Below, piece by piece: positions 16,527 through 28,742 of a DNA stretch of 64,000 nt. The position numbers and the translations under genes were made by a program. This DNA comes from Candidatus Cloacimonadota bacterium (GTDB lineage: Bacteria; Cloacimonadota; Cloacimonadia; Cloacimonadales; Cloacimonadaceae), in NCBI GenBank assembly GCA_023421135.1, contig JAEZUG010000051.1, positions 1-64,000 on the forward strand, in the 5' to 3' direction. The notes below the pieces were generated by a model. It saw nothing but the letters and a program-made list of their open reading frames with translations, ran no database searches and was not told the DNA's origin. Position 1 is the stretch's first letter, and the number at the start of each line of letters is the position of its first letter.

Positions 16527-17650
16527 AGCTCTTTTGTGTATCTTTGATGCTGATTCCACTGCTGCTCTGGGCAGTGCAGACTCCTCCCAACGTGGAGATT
16601 GTGGACGTTTCTCAGCGCACCGACGGCAGCAAGATGGTCGATATTGTCTATAACCTCACCGAACCCGAGGGAGAATTGTGTGACGTAACCCTCTATGTCT
16701 CTACCAATGATGGCCAAAGCTACGATCTGGTTCCCTCGGAAAACCATTTGAGTGGGGCTGTGGGAGAGAATATTGCCTCCGGTACCGGCTTGCAGATTGT
16801 CTGGGATCTGGCTGCAGAAGGCTATCAGATGGATGCGGATGACTTCTGGTTCAAGGTGATAGCCGAAGACAACAGCTCTCCCGGTTATCCTGCCACTTTC
16901 ATCTATGTGCCGGGTGGAACTTTTAACTGGAATGGCTCTGATATCACGATATCCAGCTTCTGGGTGGATAAATATGAGATCACTCAATTCCTGTATCAGG
17001 AGGTCATGAAAAAGAATCCCGCCCAGGGCTATGGCTCCGGAGCTCAATATCCGGTTTACCGGGTATCATGGTACAACTGCGTGGAATATTGCAACAAGCG
17101 CAGCCTCCGGGAAGGGCTTCAGCCGGTTTATATCTTTGGTGATGAAGGGGTTGATCCGGTAGATTGGCCGGCAGGTTGGGATAATGATTTTAACAGCCAT
17201 GATTTTATCTCCTGTGATTGGACGGCCAATGGATACCGTCTGCTCTCCTACATGGAGTGGATGTTCACGGCTGGAGGCGGTAACAATGCCCATGGCTACA
17301 CCTACTCCGGCTCTGATATCCTGAGTGATGTGGCCTGGTGGGCTGGCAATAGCGGTAACAGCTCGCATATCGTGGGAACAAGGCAGGAGAACGAGCTGGG
17401 GATCTATGATATGACGGGAAACGTCTGGGAATGGGTCTGGGATCGCTGGGATACTCAGTGGGACCCCGGGGATTGCACAGATCCTCATGGACCCGCCGGT
17501 GGAGTTCATCACGTCACCTGTGGTGGAGGATACAGCACAGCAGTAACCTATTGTCCACTTTCCTGGTACAACTGTGGTAACCATGCAGACACAGTTTATT
17601 GGAACACCGGCTTCAGGGTATGTAGAAATGCGGAGGAGATAGAGGAGTAG
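16523..17650 (+). CDS. Secreted SUMF1-fold (formylglycine-generating-enzyme-like) protein
   Basis: 375 aa. Signal peptide (MKLFCVSLMLIPLLLWAVQ), an N-terminal Ig-like region (~20-115), then a SUMF1/FGE-sulfatase fold (~126-370) with FIYVPGGTF, FWVDKYEIT, RVSWYNCVEYCN, NGYRLLSYMEWMFTA, GIYDMTGNVWEWVWD and FRVCRN. The region that holds the paired catalytic cysteines in true FGE (RGGS...C...C) reads TCGGGYSTAVTYCPLSWYNC here. Cysteines are present but the canonical spacing is not, so catalysis is doubtful and a binding or structural role is more likely. The ATG overlaps the previous stop, with GAGGAGG just upstream. The stop codon lies in a TAGGGATTAG repeat word. Confidence 0.75.
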   Translation: MKLFCVSLMLIPLLLWAVQTPPNVEIVDVSQRTDGSKMVDIVYNLTEPEGELCDVTLYVSTNDGQSYDLVPSENHLSGAVGENIASGTGLQIVWDLAAEGYQMDADDFWFKVIAEDNSSPGYPATFIYVPGGTFNWNGSDITISSFWVDKYEITQFLYQEVMKKNPAQGYGSGAQYPVYRVSWYNCVEYCNKRSLREGLQPVYIFGDEGVDPVDWPAGWDNDFNSHDFISCDWTANGYRLLSYMEWMFTAGGGNNAHGYTYSGSDILSDVAWWAGNSGNSSHIVGTRQENELGIYDMTGNVWEWVWDRWDTQWDPGDCTDPHGPAGGVHHVTCGGGYSTAVTYCPLSWYNCGNHADTVYWNTGFRVCRNAEEIEE

Positions 17651-17917
17651 GGATTAGAAGGCTGGGGGTATTGATTACAATCGATAAAACATACCAATCG
17701 TTCTGTTACGAGGGGCTTACACACCCTCGCTATGATCTTTCGCCCTCAAAGGGCTTTGTAAATGGGCGGTACAGCGACCGCCCCTACTAAGCGAAGCAGC
17801 GCAGCTCTGTTCACTGATCACTTACAGAGTGTTTCCGCCAATTCGGAGATTGGCAGACCAATGAGGCGAAGCAGCGCAGCTCTCTAATCTCTTATCCCTA
17901 GTCCCTAGTCCCTAGCC
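17651..17917. repeat. Repeat mosaic between convergent SUMF1 genes
   Basis: Contains a GGGCGGT/ACCGCCC hairpin (17764-17783), hairpin family A in its AAT/ATT variant (17834-17859), two AGCAGCGCAGCTCT words (about 17802 and 17870), a TGTTCACTGATCACT heptamer stretch (about 17810), and a clean 7-bp array (17884-17917, unit CTAGTCC on the plus strand). On the minus strand that array begins two bases after the TAA of the 17918 gene and reads GGGACTA, a TAG at each unit junction. Confidence 0.8.
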
Positions 17918-19462
17918 TTAGAACTTCCTGACCACGCGGATGCCGTGGGAATTGGACATCAGGTTCGGCGGGGCATAGAATCTTCTGGTCACGGTGCAGT
18001 TGCTGGCATCGGTGCTGAAGCTTCCGCCTCTGATCACGCGGTAGAGCCCGGTGGCAGGGCCGCTGGGATCGGTGGTATCTGTGGGAGGATACTCGTTGTA
18101 ATAGATGTCCCAGCAAAATTCCCACATGTTTCCGCTCATGTCGTGCAGTCCCAGCTCATTGGGTTCTTTGAGGCCGGTATTGATTGGCTCGGTGCAGTTT
18201 CCGCTATACCAGGCCACTTCATCAATACTGTTGGAACCGCTGTAGGTATAACCATGGGATTGGCTTCCTCCGCGAGCGGCATACATCCATTCCATTTCGG
18301 TAGGTAAACGGTAACCTGTGGCGTTAAAATCGCAACGGAGCTGAGTGTGATCTGCTATCCATTCGATAGGCCAATCCACTGGGTTGGTGCCATAGGTGCT
18401 GTAGCTGTAGCAGGGGGTGAAACCTTCGACCATGCTGCGCAGATTGCAATAGGCAATAGCCTGCACCCAGCTAACGCTGCCCACGGGACGGTCGGGAACT
18501 ATCTCTTCCATATCCAGCATTATGTAATCCCATTCCAGCTCGGTCACTTCTCTTCTGGAGATGTAGAAGGCGGAGATGTTTACATTGGCTGTTCCGTTGT
18601 GGAAAGATCCGGCAGGAACCAATTGAACCTGTTCGGCCAGGCTGATAATGTAAGAAGCGCTCACCACTTCGCTGGGCTGCCAGTTTGCCAGATAGGCTCT
18701 GGCTTTGAGCATGGTGTTGCCGTTGATAGGGATGGCCTGGGTATAGACCGCAGAGGTTTCTATGGGGTCGCTGCCATCAATGGTGTAGCGGATCTCGGCG
18801 ATGGAATTGGGATGGGTGATGGTTACGCTCTGTGGGGTGGAGTATTGCCCTGCAGGAAGATTGAAGATGGGAGGCTCAAGCTGCATATTGTAGCTCACGC
18901 TGGAGACCACGCTGGGCAGCAGACCTTCTTTGAAAGCTTTGGCTTTGACCGTGACTGCTCCAGAGACCATAAAGGGTGCTGAATAGAGGTTTGTAGTCTC
19001 GCTGGGATTGGTGCCATCGAGTGTGTAACGAATCTCGGCTCCGGGTGTGGCGCAGGTGAGGGTGACGCTATGAGCGCCGGGGAAGTATCCACCATCGGGA
19101 CTGATCACCACAGGTTGCACGGCGGTAGCACCAAAGGTATAGGTTGCTGTGGCAATCGGGCTGGAGAGGTATCCTGCTTTGAAAGCGCGAGCTTTGAGCA
19201 CGGTGTTTGTGTTGATCTGCAGATCACCATAGTACACTTGAGAATCCTTGGTGGGATTGGTGCCGTCCGTGGTGTAACGGATGGTTACGCCATAAGAGGG
19301 ACAGTGGATAAAGACATTTATGGTCTCGTTGTATGCACCGCTGGGAGGATCTATCTGGAGAGGGGCAATAGGCTCATCCTCGGGAGATGTGGGGTTGTTG
19401 TCGCAGGAAAGAATGAACAGAGCGAGGATGGCCAGGAGGATTAGTAACAAGCTTCTTTTCAT
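17918..19462 (-). CDS. Lipoprotein with three chitobiase-C-like repeats and a SUMF1 domain
   Basis: 514 aa. A signal peptide with lipobox ends FILSC, lipidation at C20. Three tandem CHB_HEX_C_1-type beta modules follow (~35-110, ~118-190, ~196-272), each with IRYTxDGT/SNPxE and VLKARAF. A SUMF1 domain occupies ~280-512 (MVLPAGSF-like start QLVPAGSF, YISRREVTELEW, NGYRLPTEMEWMYAARGG-type block, GLHDMSGNMWEFCWD, RVIRGGSFS). The usual FGE catalytic cysteine pair is not evident after RGGSFS. It follows the barrel gene by 13 bp, so the two make a likely operon of outer-membrane barrel and lipoprotein. The substrate is unknown; a carbohydrate-binding surface protein is one possibility. Confidence 0.8.
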   Translation of the reverse strand: MKRSLLLILLAILALFILSCDNNPTSPEDEPIAPLQIDPPSGAYNETINVFIHCPSYGVTIRYTTDGTNPTKDSQVYYGDLQINTNTVLKARAFKAGYLSSPIATATYTFGATAVQPVVISPDGGYFPGAHSVTLTCATPGAEIRYTLDGTNPSETTNLYSAPFMVSGAVTVKAKAFKEGLLPSVVSSVSYNMQLEPPIFNLPAGQYSTPQSVTITHPNSIAEIRYTIDGSDPIETSAVYTQAIPINGNTMLKARAYLANWQPSEVVSASYIISLAEQVQLVPAGSFHNGTANVNISAFYISRREVTELEWDYIMLDMEEIVPDRPVGSVSWVQAIAYCNLRSMVEGFTPCYSYSTYGTNPVDWPIEWIADHTQLRCDFNATGYRLPTEMEWMYAARGGSQSHGYTYSGSNSIDEVAWYSGNCTEPINTGLKEPNELGLHDMSGNMWEFCWDIYYNEYPPTDTTDPSGPATGLYRVIRGGSFSTDASNCTVTRRFYAPPNLMSNSHGIRVVRKF

Positions 19463-19475
19463 GTCTGCTCCGGGG

Positions 19476-20330
19476 CTACAGCTTGGCGCCGATACTGAAG
19501 ATCAGGGAACGCAGCTTCACGGCATCACGAACTCCGCTATCGCCCAGTTTATTCATGCCAAAAGTGAGTCTCAAATCAAAGACAAACTCATCTTTACCGA
19601 TGCCAAACTGGAAGATATCCTTCAGCCTGAACCCTGCTCCCACGATCAGATCTGTCTTGGTGGAGCCAAACTTGTCGCTGCCACTTTCGAGACGTTCTGA
19701 AGTGTAGTATGAGGTGGGATCGCTGTCTGTCAGGCTATCCTGAGTAAAGTCCTGCACGGAGCTATCCAGGGCGTTCACGCCTCCCTCAAGCTCGCTGTTT
19801 TGGTTCAAAAGCATGGAGACAGAGGCTCCTCCATAGATAAAAGCGCCTTGATAATTGCCTTCACGCTCATCGGCGGTAAGCTCCTGATTGAGGCTGAACA
19901 TCACAGGGATTGTGATGTAATCTGCTGTTCCCGTGATGCTTCCTTTGAGAGAATCGGCAAAGCTCTGCGAGAGGAGTGCGCTGTTGGTGAGAGGAACGGC
20001 ACCGGTAAACTTGTGCGAATAAGCCAGACGTTGCCAGAGGATTTCGGTGTGCAGGCGGATGGAATCCACTTTTCTGGTGAGCAGCACAGAACCATAGAGC
20101 CCGGCATTGTGAGACAACCCGGCTTCATTCTCCTGGGAACGCATCCTCAAATAGCCCAGATCTCCAGGGCTGGCACCGAGTTCTTTGAGGTCATAACGTA
20201 ATTCATAATCGCTGTCGCTACCAAAAAGTTCTGAGCCTCCAATGCCATATTTGAGACCCCAGTCAATATCCAAAGACCATAAACAGCCAATGGAAAACAA
20301 AACCAAGACCGTTATCAAAACTGAGCGCAT
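19476..20330 (-). CDS. PorT-like outer-membrane beta-barrel protein
   Basis: 284 aa with a signal peptide (MRSVLITVLVLFSIGCLWS). Amphipathic strands throughout include LKYGIGGSELFG near the start, GAFIYGGASVSMLL and LIVGAGFRL in the middle, and FSIGAKL at the C-terminus, the pattern of PorT/OmpA-like small barrels in this group. An Asp/Ser-rich loop lies near residues 200-225. AAGGAG precedes the ATG. It is first in an operon with the SUMF1 lipoprotein. The specific function is not recognised. Confidence 0.65.
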   Translation of the reverse strand: MRSVLITVLVLFSIGCLWSLDIDWGLKYGIGGSELFGSDSDYELRYDLKELGASPGDLGYLRMRSQENEAGLSHNAGLYGSVLLTRKVDSIRLHTEILWQRLAYSHKFTGAVPLTNSALLSQSFADSLKGSITGTADYITIPVMFSLNQELTADEREGNYQGAFIYGGASVSMLLNQNSELEGGVNALDSSVQDFTQDSLTDSDPTSYYTSERLESGSDKFGSTKTDLIVGAGFRLKDIFQFGIGKDEFVFDLRLTFGMNKLGDSGVRDAVKLRSLIFSIGAKL

Positions 20331-20509
20331 ACTTACTCCTTTAGTTCTATGTAAGCTGAGGCTGTGCGCCTTCCCTCAACCGGGGAAAAAGGGCACATTA
20401 CCAATAAATTCACCTAATGAAGCCGGAGAAAAAAAGTCAAGATATTTGTGAGTAAGAAGACTATATTCGGCAAAGCTCCCCATATGAGAGGGTGAAAAGC
20501 CTAAACAGT

Positions 20510-20820
20510 TCAGTCGGAATCCGGCTTCCAACCGTAGATACTCAAGTCAACTTTGTGGTTCTTTACCAGGATGCCCTCGCTCTGCAGCAGCTCCGCTTGC
20601 AGATCACCCCCAGCCTCAGGAGGCAGGGCAATCTTGCCTGAGGCACTAACTACTCTGTACCAGGGCAGATTGTGCTTTCTGCTGCAGGAACTCAGTAGCC
20701 GTGAGACCAGCCTGCCGCCATTGGGATAACCAGCCAGGCTGCCAATCTGGGAGTAGCTTGCCACTCTTCCAGAGGGGATACTGCGGATGAGCTCCAGGAT
20801 GATCTCCGAGCTGGTCTGCA

Positions 20821-20821
<1 letters not shown>
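20510..20821 (-). CDS. Alkyltransferase-like protein (ATL, catalytically inactive MGMT homologue)
   Basis: 103 aa, the size of the isolated DNA-binding domain of O6-alkylguanine-DNA alkyltransferase. The fold signature is intact (IPSGRVASYSQIGSLAGYP, GRLVSRLL, LPWYRVVSASGKIALP), but the alkyl-acceptor motif PCHRV is P53-W54-Y55-R56-V57: Trp replaces the active Cys, as in ATL proteins. ATLs bind O6-alkylguanine without repairing it and flag it for nucleotide excision repair. The start ATG overlaps the TGA of the SNF2 helicase by one base (TGATG), so translation is coupled. This suggests the two act on the same DNA. Confidence 0.88.
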
Positions 20822-24015
<3,194 letters not shown>

Positions 24016-24024
24016 AAAACTCCT

Positions 24025-25371
24025 TTATCTGGTGCGGCAAAGTCTCATCCCGTTGGTCAGGGAGCTTTTCCAGGGAAAGTCATAAGAACGGTTTGTTGCT
24101 TTTGAGAAACGGGCGCCATACTTCCAGGAACCGCCTCGCAAGACTTTGTCCTGGCTGGTGGTATTGTTCACCGGATTGGTGGTGTTACTCAAGGAATAGA
24201 AATTATTGGCATACCAATCGAGGCAGTATTCAGAAGCATTCCCTCCCATATCATACAAGCCAAGTTCATTGGGTTGCAGCTGTTTGACAGGGTGGGGCAT
24301 ACCATTGCTGTTTCCGGAATGCCAGGATACTTGATTGGCTTGGTTTGAGCCTACATAAGTATAGCCTCCGCTGGAGTTTCCTCCCCTGGCAGCAAATTCC
24401 CACTCCGCTTCCGTGGGCAAACGATAGCCGTTCGCTTCCTGATCCACTTCCACATAACCACCGCTCCAGTGAGGAGGATTGTCCTCTCCATTGATGCTGT
24501 AAACTGGTTTGAGATTCTCCGCCCGACTACGGCGATTGCAGTAATCTATAGCGTCGAACCAGGATAGATTATGAATGGGTAGATCAGGTCCCCGGTATCT
24601 GGATGGATTGATCGGCATCAAAGCGTCCCACTCTGCTTGAGTGAGCTCGGCTTTAGCCAGATAGAAACTGCCCACCGTTACCTGATGCACGGGTCGCTCA
24701 TCCGCTTCAGAGCTGTTGGAACTGCCCATCATAAAAGTTCCGCCTTCTACATAGGAAAAATCCTGATCGCTTATCGAACTCTCTTCCACATATCCGGTCA
24801 GCTTTCTGAGGCCTGAAGGCAGCATGTGAGCGAAGTTCCTGCCCACCGTAACCACCAGCACTACTACAACCAGTGCGGCAACGATCAAAAGCGGCACCAA
24901 AAAGCGCGCCTTGGCTTTGGGCTTGGCTGGGGCTGTATTTGCCTGCGGTGGATCGGGCTTTGCCTCCGTGGAAGAAGCATGGGTCTCAGGTTCCGGAATT
25001 GCATCCGGGACAGGCTCGGCAGCCGGATTGGGCTTGACAACTCTCACCACTTTGATGGGTTTTCGCGGTGTGGAAGCGTTGGATTCAAGGCTGCTCAGAT
25101 TCATGCCGGGAGAGTATTTCAGCACCAGATAGAAATCTCCCTCGGCTTCAAAGATGGAATAAACTCTTTTGCCTTCAGAAGTATGAGCTCCCGAAAGGAA
25201 CTCCTGCTTCAGCTTTTCAAATAGTGCGGAATCCTGCCTGGCAACCGTACTTAAGAGAGCTTCATCACTCTCTTTGGCAAAGTCACGGGCCAGATACAAT
25301 ATCCCCTCCTCACCGCTATCCAGGATAGAGATGATCTCATAACTGCCTGCTTTACTTCCAATTGATAGCAT
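24025..25371 (-). CDS. Membrane protein joining a protein-kinase N-lobe-like region to an extracytoplasmic SUMF1 domain
   Basis: 448 aa from the ATG at 25371 (GGAGG five bases upstream). Residues 1-95 resemble the N-lobe of a Ser/Thr kinase: GSYEIISILDSGEEGILYLARD matches the glycine-rich loop and strands (only GEEG of the loop is retained), and DFYLVLKYSPGMNLSSL resembles the hinge (EYVPGGSL type). There is no HRD or DFG motif, so it cannot be an active kinase alone. Residues ~110-156 are a Pro/Ala-rich linker, 157-177 one transmembrane helix, and ~205-446 a SUMF1 domain (FSYVEGGTFMMG, FYLAKAELTQAEWD, NGYRLPTEAEWEFAARGG, VLRGGSW). It heads the operon with SNF2 and ATL. Confidence 0.75.
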   Translation of the reverse strand: MLSIGSKAGSYEIISILDSGEEGILYLARDFAKESDEALLSTVARQDSALFEKLKQEFLSGAHTSEGKRVYSIFEAEGDFYLVLKYSPGMNLSSLESNASTPRKPIKVVRVVKPNPAAEPVPDAIPEPETHASSTEAKPDPPQANTAPAKPKAKARFLVPLLIVAALVVVVLVVTVGRNFAHMLPSGLRKLTGYVEESSISDQDFSYVEGGTFMMGSSNSSEADERPVHQVTVGSFYLAKAELTQAEWDALMPINPSRYRGPDLPIHNLSWFDAIDYCNRRSRAENLKPVYSINGEDNPPHWSGGYVEVDQEANGYRLPTEAEWEFAARGGNSSGGYTYVGSNQANQVSWHSGNSNGMPHPVKQLQPNELGLYDMGGNASEYCLDWYANNFYSLSNTTNPVNNTTSQDKVLRGGSWKYGARFSKATNRSYDFPWKSSLTNGMRLCRTR

Positions 25372-25398
25372 TTTTACCTCCTGATTGAAGCTGATAAG

Positions 25399-25427
25399 TA
25401 TATTCTGGATAAGAGGCTTCTTGTCAA
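25399..25427 (-). promoter_or_regulatory. Promoter of the kinase-lobe/SUMF1-SNF2-ATL operon
   Basis: On the minus strand TTGACA (25427-25422), a 17-bp spacer and AATATA (25404-25399), 28 bp from the start codon. An 18-bp spacer would give ATATAC. Confidence 0.5.
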
Positions 25428-25501
25428 GACATTTCGACGTGTGTTTTGTTGTGGATCGATGAACTTTGTCACTTTCCCTATCTCCCTGCTCTCTCACTGG
25501 A

Positions 25502-25581
25502 TTCTTTAACGCTTCTTTAACGATCCTTTAGCGATCCCTTAGCGAAAGCTAAGGAAAGGCTTATTCTGTATTAAGTTATGG
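25502..25581 (-). repeat. Cassette 3, inverted copy
   Basis: Four 11-bp units (TTCTTTAACGC, TTCTTTAACGA, TCCTTTAGCGA, TCCCTTAGCGA; 25502-25545) followed by the core CTAAGGAAAGGCTTATTCTG continuing TATTAAGTTATGG (to 25581). Reverse-complemented, it lines up with 15593-15672. Confidence 0.8.
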
Positions 25582-25718
25582 CTTCTCCAAGGAATTAGGG
25601 ACTAGGGACTAGGGATTAGAGGGTGATCGTATAGCTGGGAGACTGCGGCTTCGCCGTCGATTCAGCTTGACAATTTGGGGCAAGCAAAAAGCATGAGTAG
25701 AATAGGTGGATTGTTGTT

Positions 25719-26402
25719 ATGGATGTTATCCGAATTAGCCAAATGATTAAGGATTATGACCTTGGCAAGATCAAGGTAAGAGCATTGTGCGGTGTTGACC
25801 TCAATATCCGCAAGGGGGAATTTGTGGCAATTATGGGACCATCGGGCTCCGGCAAGAGCACTTTGATGCATATTATCGGTTGTTTGGATCGTCCCAGCTA
25901 TGGAGACTATTTTCTTGATGAGCAATTGGTTAGCGCATTACCCAAAAGTGAACTGTCTCAAATTCGCAACAAGAAGATTGGCTTCGTCTTTCAATCCTTC
26001 AATCTTCTTCCTCACCTGAACATCCAAAAGAATGTCGAGCTGCCCCTGATGTACAGCGGAGTGAGTGTGCGAAAGCGCAGCCAGAAGGCTATTGAGATCC
26101 TGGCCAGCGTGGGGCTGGAAGACCGCCTGCGGCATAAACCCTCGGAGCTTTCCGGAGGGCAGAGACAGCGTGTGGCTATCGCCCGGGCAATTGTGAATGA
26201 ACCATCCATTCTTTTGGCAGATGAACCCACGGGGAATCTGGATTCCCAATCCGGTGGGGACATCCTGGAAATCTTTAACAAGCTGCATCAGGCCGGCAAC
26301 ACCGTGATCATGGTTACTCATGATTCCGCCGTGGCAGCCAGGGCCGACCGGGTGATCAGAATCATAGACGGAAACATTCAAGATGGCGATCTCGCTGGCT
26401 GA
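25719..26402 (+). CDS. ABC transporter ATP-binding protein, MacB/LolD type
   Basis: 227 aa, a single nucleotide-binding domain. Walker A GPSGSGKS (40-47), Q-loop FVFQSFNLLPHL, signature LSGGQRQRVAIARA, Walker B ILLADEPTGNLD and switch His in VMVTHD-like MVTHDSAVA. This is the subfamily that pairs with FtsX-type permeases in lipoprotein release or macrolide/peptide efflux. The ribosome binding site is weak. Its 3' end overlaps the permease start by 20 bp, so the two are made together. Confidence 0.93.
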   Translation: MDVIRISQMIKDYDLGKIKVRALCGVDLNIRKGEFVAIMGPSGSGKSTLMHIIGCLDRPSYGDYFLDEQLVSALPKSELSQIRNKKIGFVFQSFNLLPHLNIQKNVELPLMYSGVSVRKRSQKAIEILASVGLEDRLRHKPSELSGGQRQRVAIARAIVNEPSILLADEPTGNLDSQSGGDILEIFNKLHQAGNTVIMVTHDSAVAARADRVIRIIDGNIQDGDLAG

Positions 26403-27666
26403 ATCCCTGCACATCGGCTTTGCTGATATCTGGACCCGTAAAGTCCGCAGCATTGTCACCATCTTTGGGATTGTGCTGGGTGTGATGTCTATCATGGTGG
26501 TGCTGGCAATTGTGAATGGCATGAACAAAACCACCATGCAGTGGATGAACGAACGCGGGGGACTCACCCGCATAGATGTGGAACGCAACTGGAGCTACGA
26601 CTTCTCCAAGGGTGGCAAGCCAGAGTTTAGCCTGAGGGAAATTAACTATCTCAAAGGCCAGCTTCCCGAGTTGAAAGCCTTCAATTCCACCATCGGCAAA
26701 GGAGATACTGAGCTGGGCCGGGGCGAAAACAAGACGATGGCTGACCTGCAGGGAGTGATGCCCGATATGGTGCTGGTCGAAGATTGGCTTCCCGAACAGG
26801 GCAGATTCATCAAAGACCTCGATATGCAGGGCAACAACGATGTCGTTGTGCTGGGTTCAACGGTTGCCCGGGAGATTTTTGGCTCCCGCAATCCTCTGGG
26901 ACAGCAGGTGACCCTTAGCTCCGAAACAGTTTCTCTGGATGCCTCTGGGCAACCACAAAGCGGGATGAAAGCTTTTCAACTGGAAGTGATCGGCGTCATG
27001 AAAGAACGCCAGATGGAAGGCATGGGCGGCGGACCTTGGGGCGGAAACATGCTGGAGTATTTGAACAAACGTGCTTTTGTGCCGCTTTCCACCATGATCA
27101 ACAAATTGGATCCCAACCAGCAAATCAGCAGCCTTGAGCTGAAAGCCAATGATACCGAATCTGCCGGAGAAATCCGCCGTAAAGTAGAGGAACTGGTGCT
27201 GAATCTCAAAGGTGGCAAACGGCTTTTCTCGATCGTGAGTGCCAGCGAGCAGATGCAGCAGATGAAGCAGAACAGCATGATCTTCTCTGTGATCTTTGTG
27301 CTAATAGCCGTGATCTCACTGCTGGTGGGCGGAATTGTGATCATGAACATCATGCTGGCCTCGATCAAAGAACGCACCCGGGAAATCGGAGTGCGGCTGG
27401 CGATTGGAGCCCGGCGGCGGGACATCTTTACCCAGTTTTTGGTGCAGACGGTTCTGATCACCGGCTTGGGTGGAGTCTTTGGCGTTGTGGCAGGCTACTC
27501 CATTCTGGGAATGGTGGGTAAGTATCTGGGCGTGGAAGTGGCTGCCTCTGCCCAAATGATCTGGATAGCGCTTTTTGTATCGGTCGGGGTGGGCTTGATC
27601 TTTGGCATTTTGCCGGCAGTTCGTGCCAGCAATCTGGATCCCGTTCTGGCTCTGAGGGAAGAGTGA
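26383..27666 (+). CDS. MacB-like ABC transporter permease (FtsX/MacB periplasmic core)
   Basis: 427 aa. N-terminal membrane segment (SIVTIFGIVLGVMSIMVVLAI), a large periplasmic MacB_PCD-type domain (~45-290), then three transmembrane helices in a C-terminal FtsX domain (~300-420) with IKERTREIGVRLAIGARRRDI and the closing AVRASNLDPVLALREE typical of MacB permeases. With the preceding ATPase it forms a mechanotransmission-type exporter. No membrane-fusion partner (MacA) lies next to it in this window. The TGA overlaps the next ATG. Confidence 0.92.
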   Translation: MAISLAESLHIGFADIWTRKVRSIVTIFGIVLGVMSIMVVLAIVNGMNKTTMQWMNERGGLTRIDVERNWSYDFSKGGKPEFSLREINYLKGQLPELKAFNSTIGKGDTELGRGENKTMADLQGVMPDMVLVEDWLPEQGRFIKDLDMQGNNDVVVLGSTVAREIFGSRNPLGQQVTLSSETVSLDASGQPQSGMKAFQLEVIGVMKERQMEGMGGGPWGGNMLEYLNKRAFVPLSTMINKLDPNQQISSLELKANDTESAGEIRRKVEELVLNLKGGKRLFSIVSASEQMQQMKQNSMIFSVIFVLIAVISLLVGGIVIMNIMLASIKERTREIGVRLAIGARRRDIFTQFLVQTVLITGLGGVFGVVAGYSILGMVGKYLGVEVAASAQMIWIALFVSVGVGLIFGILPAVRASNLDPVLALREE

Positions 27667-28742
27667 TGAAACAGGCAAAGACTCCCTTCTGGAAAAGCTT
27701 GTGGGATTTACTGCTCAGCTATCTGAAGCTGCCCTTTCGCGACTTTGTGGTGCTCTACAATGTCTTTACTCATCCCCGCAAACGCCAGCTCATCCTCAAG
27801 AATAGCTGGAGCTTCCTGAGGGTCTTTTACAAGCGCATAACGACCGAGGGGGTGCTGAAGGAATCGGCTTCACTCACCTATATCACTCTTCTGGGGTTTA
27901 TTCCCTTTATAACGTTCATAGTGCTGATCATCCCCGATCTGCCGTTCCTGGATTTGCGGAGCAAGATCAATGAACTGCTGGTGAATAACCTGATGCCAAA
28001 TTCTGCTGCAGCGGTCACCAGCTTCATCGGTGGGCTTTTACAGCAAAGGACGGGCTTCAGCACCTTTGGCTTCATTCTGCTGATCTTTTCCTCCTACTCT
28101 CTCTTCCGGGTGATCCGCAATACTTTTGATAGAATCTTAAGCATGGATGAGAGCCCGGTGCTGGATTGGCTGAGCTATATCATCAAGTTCTTTGGCACTT
28201 TGATCGTGGGGATCCTGATCATGCTGGTGCTCTTTTCCACCAGCTCCATGCCTTTGATAGGAAAGCTCCTAAAGTATTCCTTCCTCACGCAGCAGCTTCT
28301 GAATATCATCCCCTTCTTCCTGCAGTTCTTTGCTCTGATCTTCCTCTACCTGATCCTGCCTTCTATCAGAGTGAAACGGGGAGCTTTGTTTCGGGGTGCT
28401 TTTTGGACTACTGTGATCTGGACAATGATTAAGAGCTTGTTTGATTGGTATATCTACAACCTCACAAACTATCAGGCTGTTTACGGCTTGCTCTCCGTTT
28501 TGCCTATCACTCTGCTCTGGATCTATGTGAACTGGGTGGTGATCATTGGGGGGATTGTGCTGGTTTCCGTGCTGGATCAGGGTAACAAGCTCTCGGTGGC
28601 CAAGAACGAACCCAAACGCGTGGTGCGCATAACCGTGGAAATGTTTAGCAACCGCACTCTGAACAAAAGGCTGGAAAGCTATATCCGGCGCAGTGACCTG
28701 AAAGATTTTGTAAATGAAATAGAAGAGGACGAAGAAGAATGA
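27666..28742 (+). CDS. YihY/BrkB family inner-membrane protein
   Basis: 358 aa from the ATG at 27666 (a GTG at 27663 would add one residue). About six hydrophobic segments, with the family block LKESASLTYITLLGFIPF near residue 60 and LPITLLWIYVNWVVIIGGIVL near 280. The family was once called ribonuclease BN by mistake; its role is unclear (transport or envelope). The start overlaps the permease stop (TGATG) and the stop overlaps purH (ATGA). The tail is acidic (EEDEEE). Confidence 0.85.
   Translation: MKQAKTPFWKSLWDLLLSYLKLPFRDFVVLYNVFTHPRKRQLILKNSWSFLRVFYKRITTEGVLKESASLTYITLLGFIPFITFIVLIIPDLPFLDLRSKINELLVNNLMPNSAAAVTSFIGGLLQQRTGFSTFGFILLIFSSYSLFRVIRNTFDRILSMDESPVLDWLSYIIKFFGTLIVGILIMLVLFSTSSMPLIGKLLKYSFLTQQLLNIIPFFLQFFALIFLYLILPSIRVKRGALFRGAFWTTVIWTMIKSLFDWYIYNLTNYQAVYGLLSVLPITLLWIYVNWVVIIGGIVLVSVLDQGNKLSVAKNEPKRVVRITVEMFSNRTLNKRLESYIRRSDLKDFVNEIEEDEEE

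Larger units (their letters stand above)
25372..25718. other. Divergent intergenic region with repeat cassette
   Basis: Contains the minus-strand promoter of the 25371 gene (25399-25427), the inverted copy of cassette 3 (25502-25581), a 7-bp array (25594-25621, units ACTAGGG/ATTAGGG) and an AGCTGGGAGA word at about 25630. A TTGACA lies near 25670 but no -10 is found at a normal distance for the ABC operon. Confidence 0.65.
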
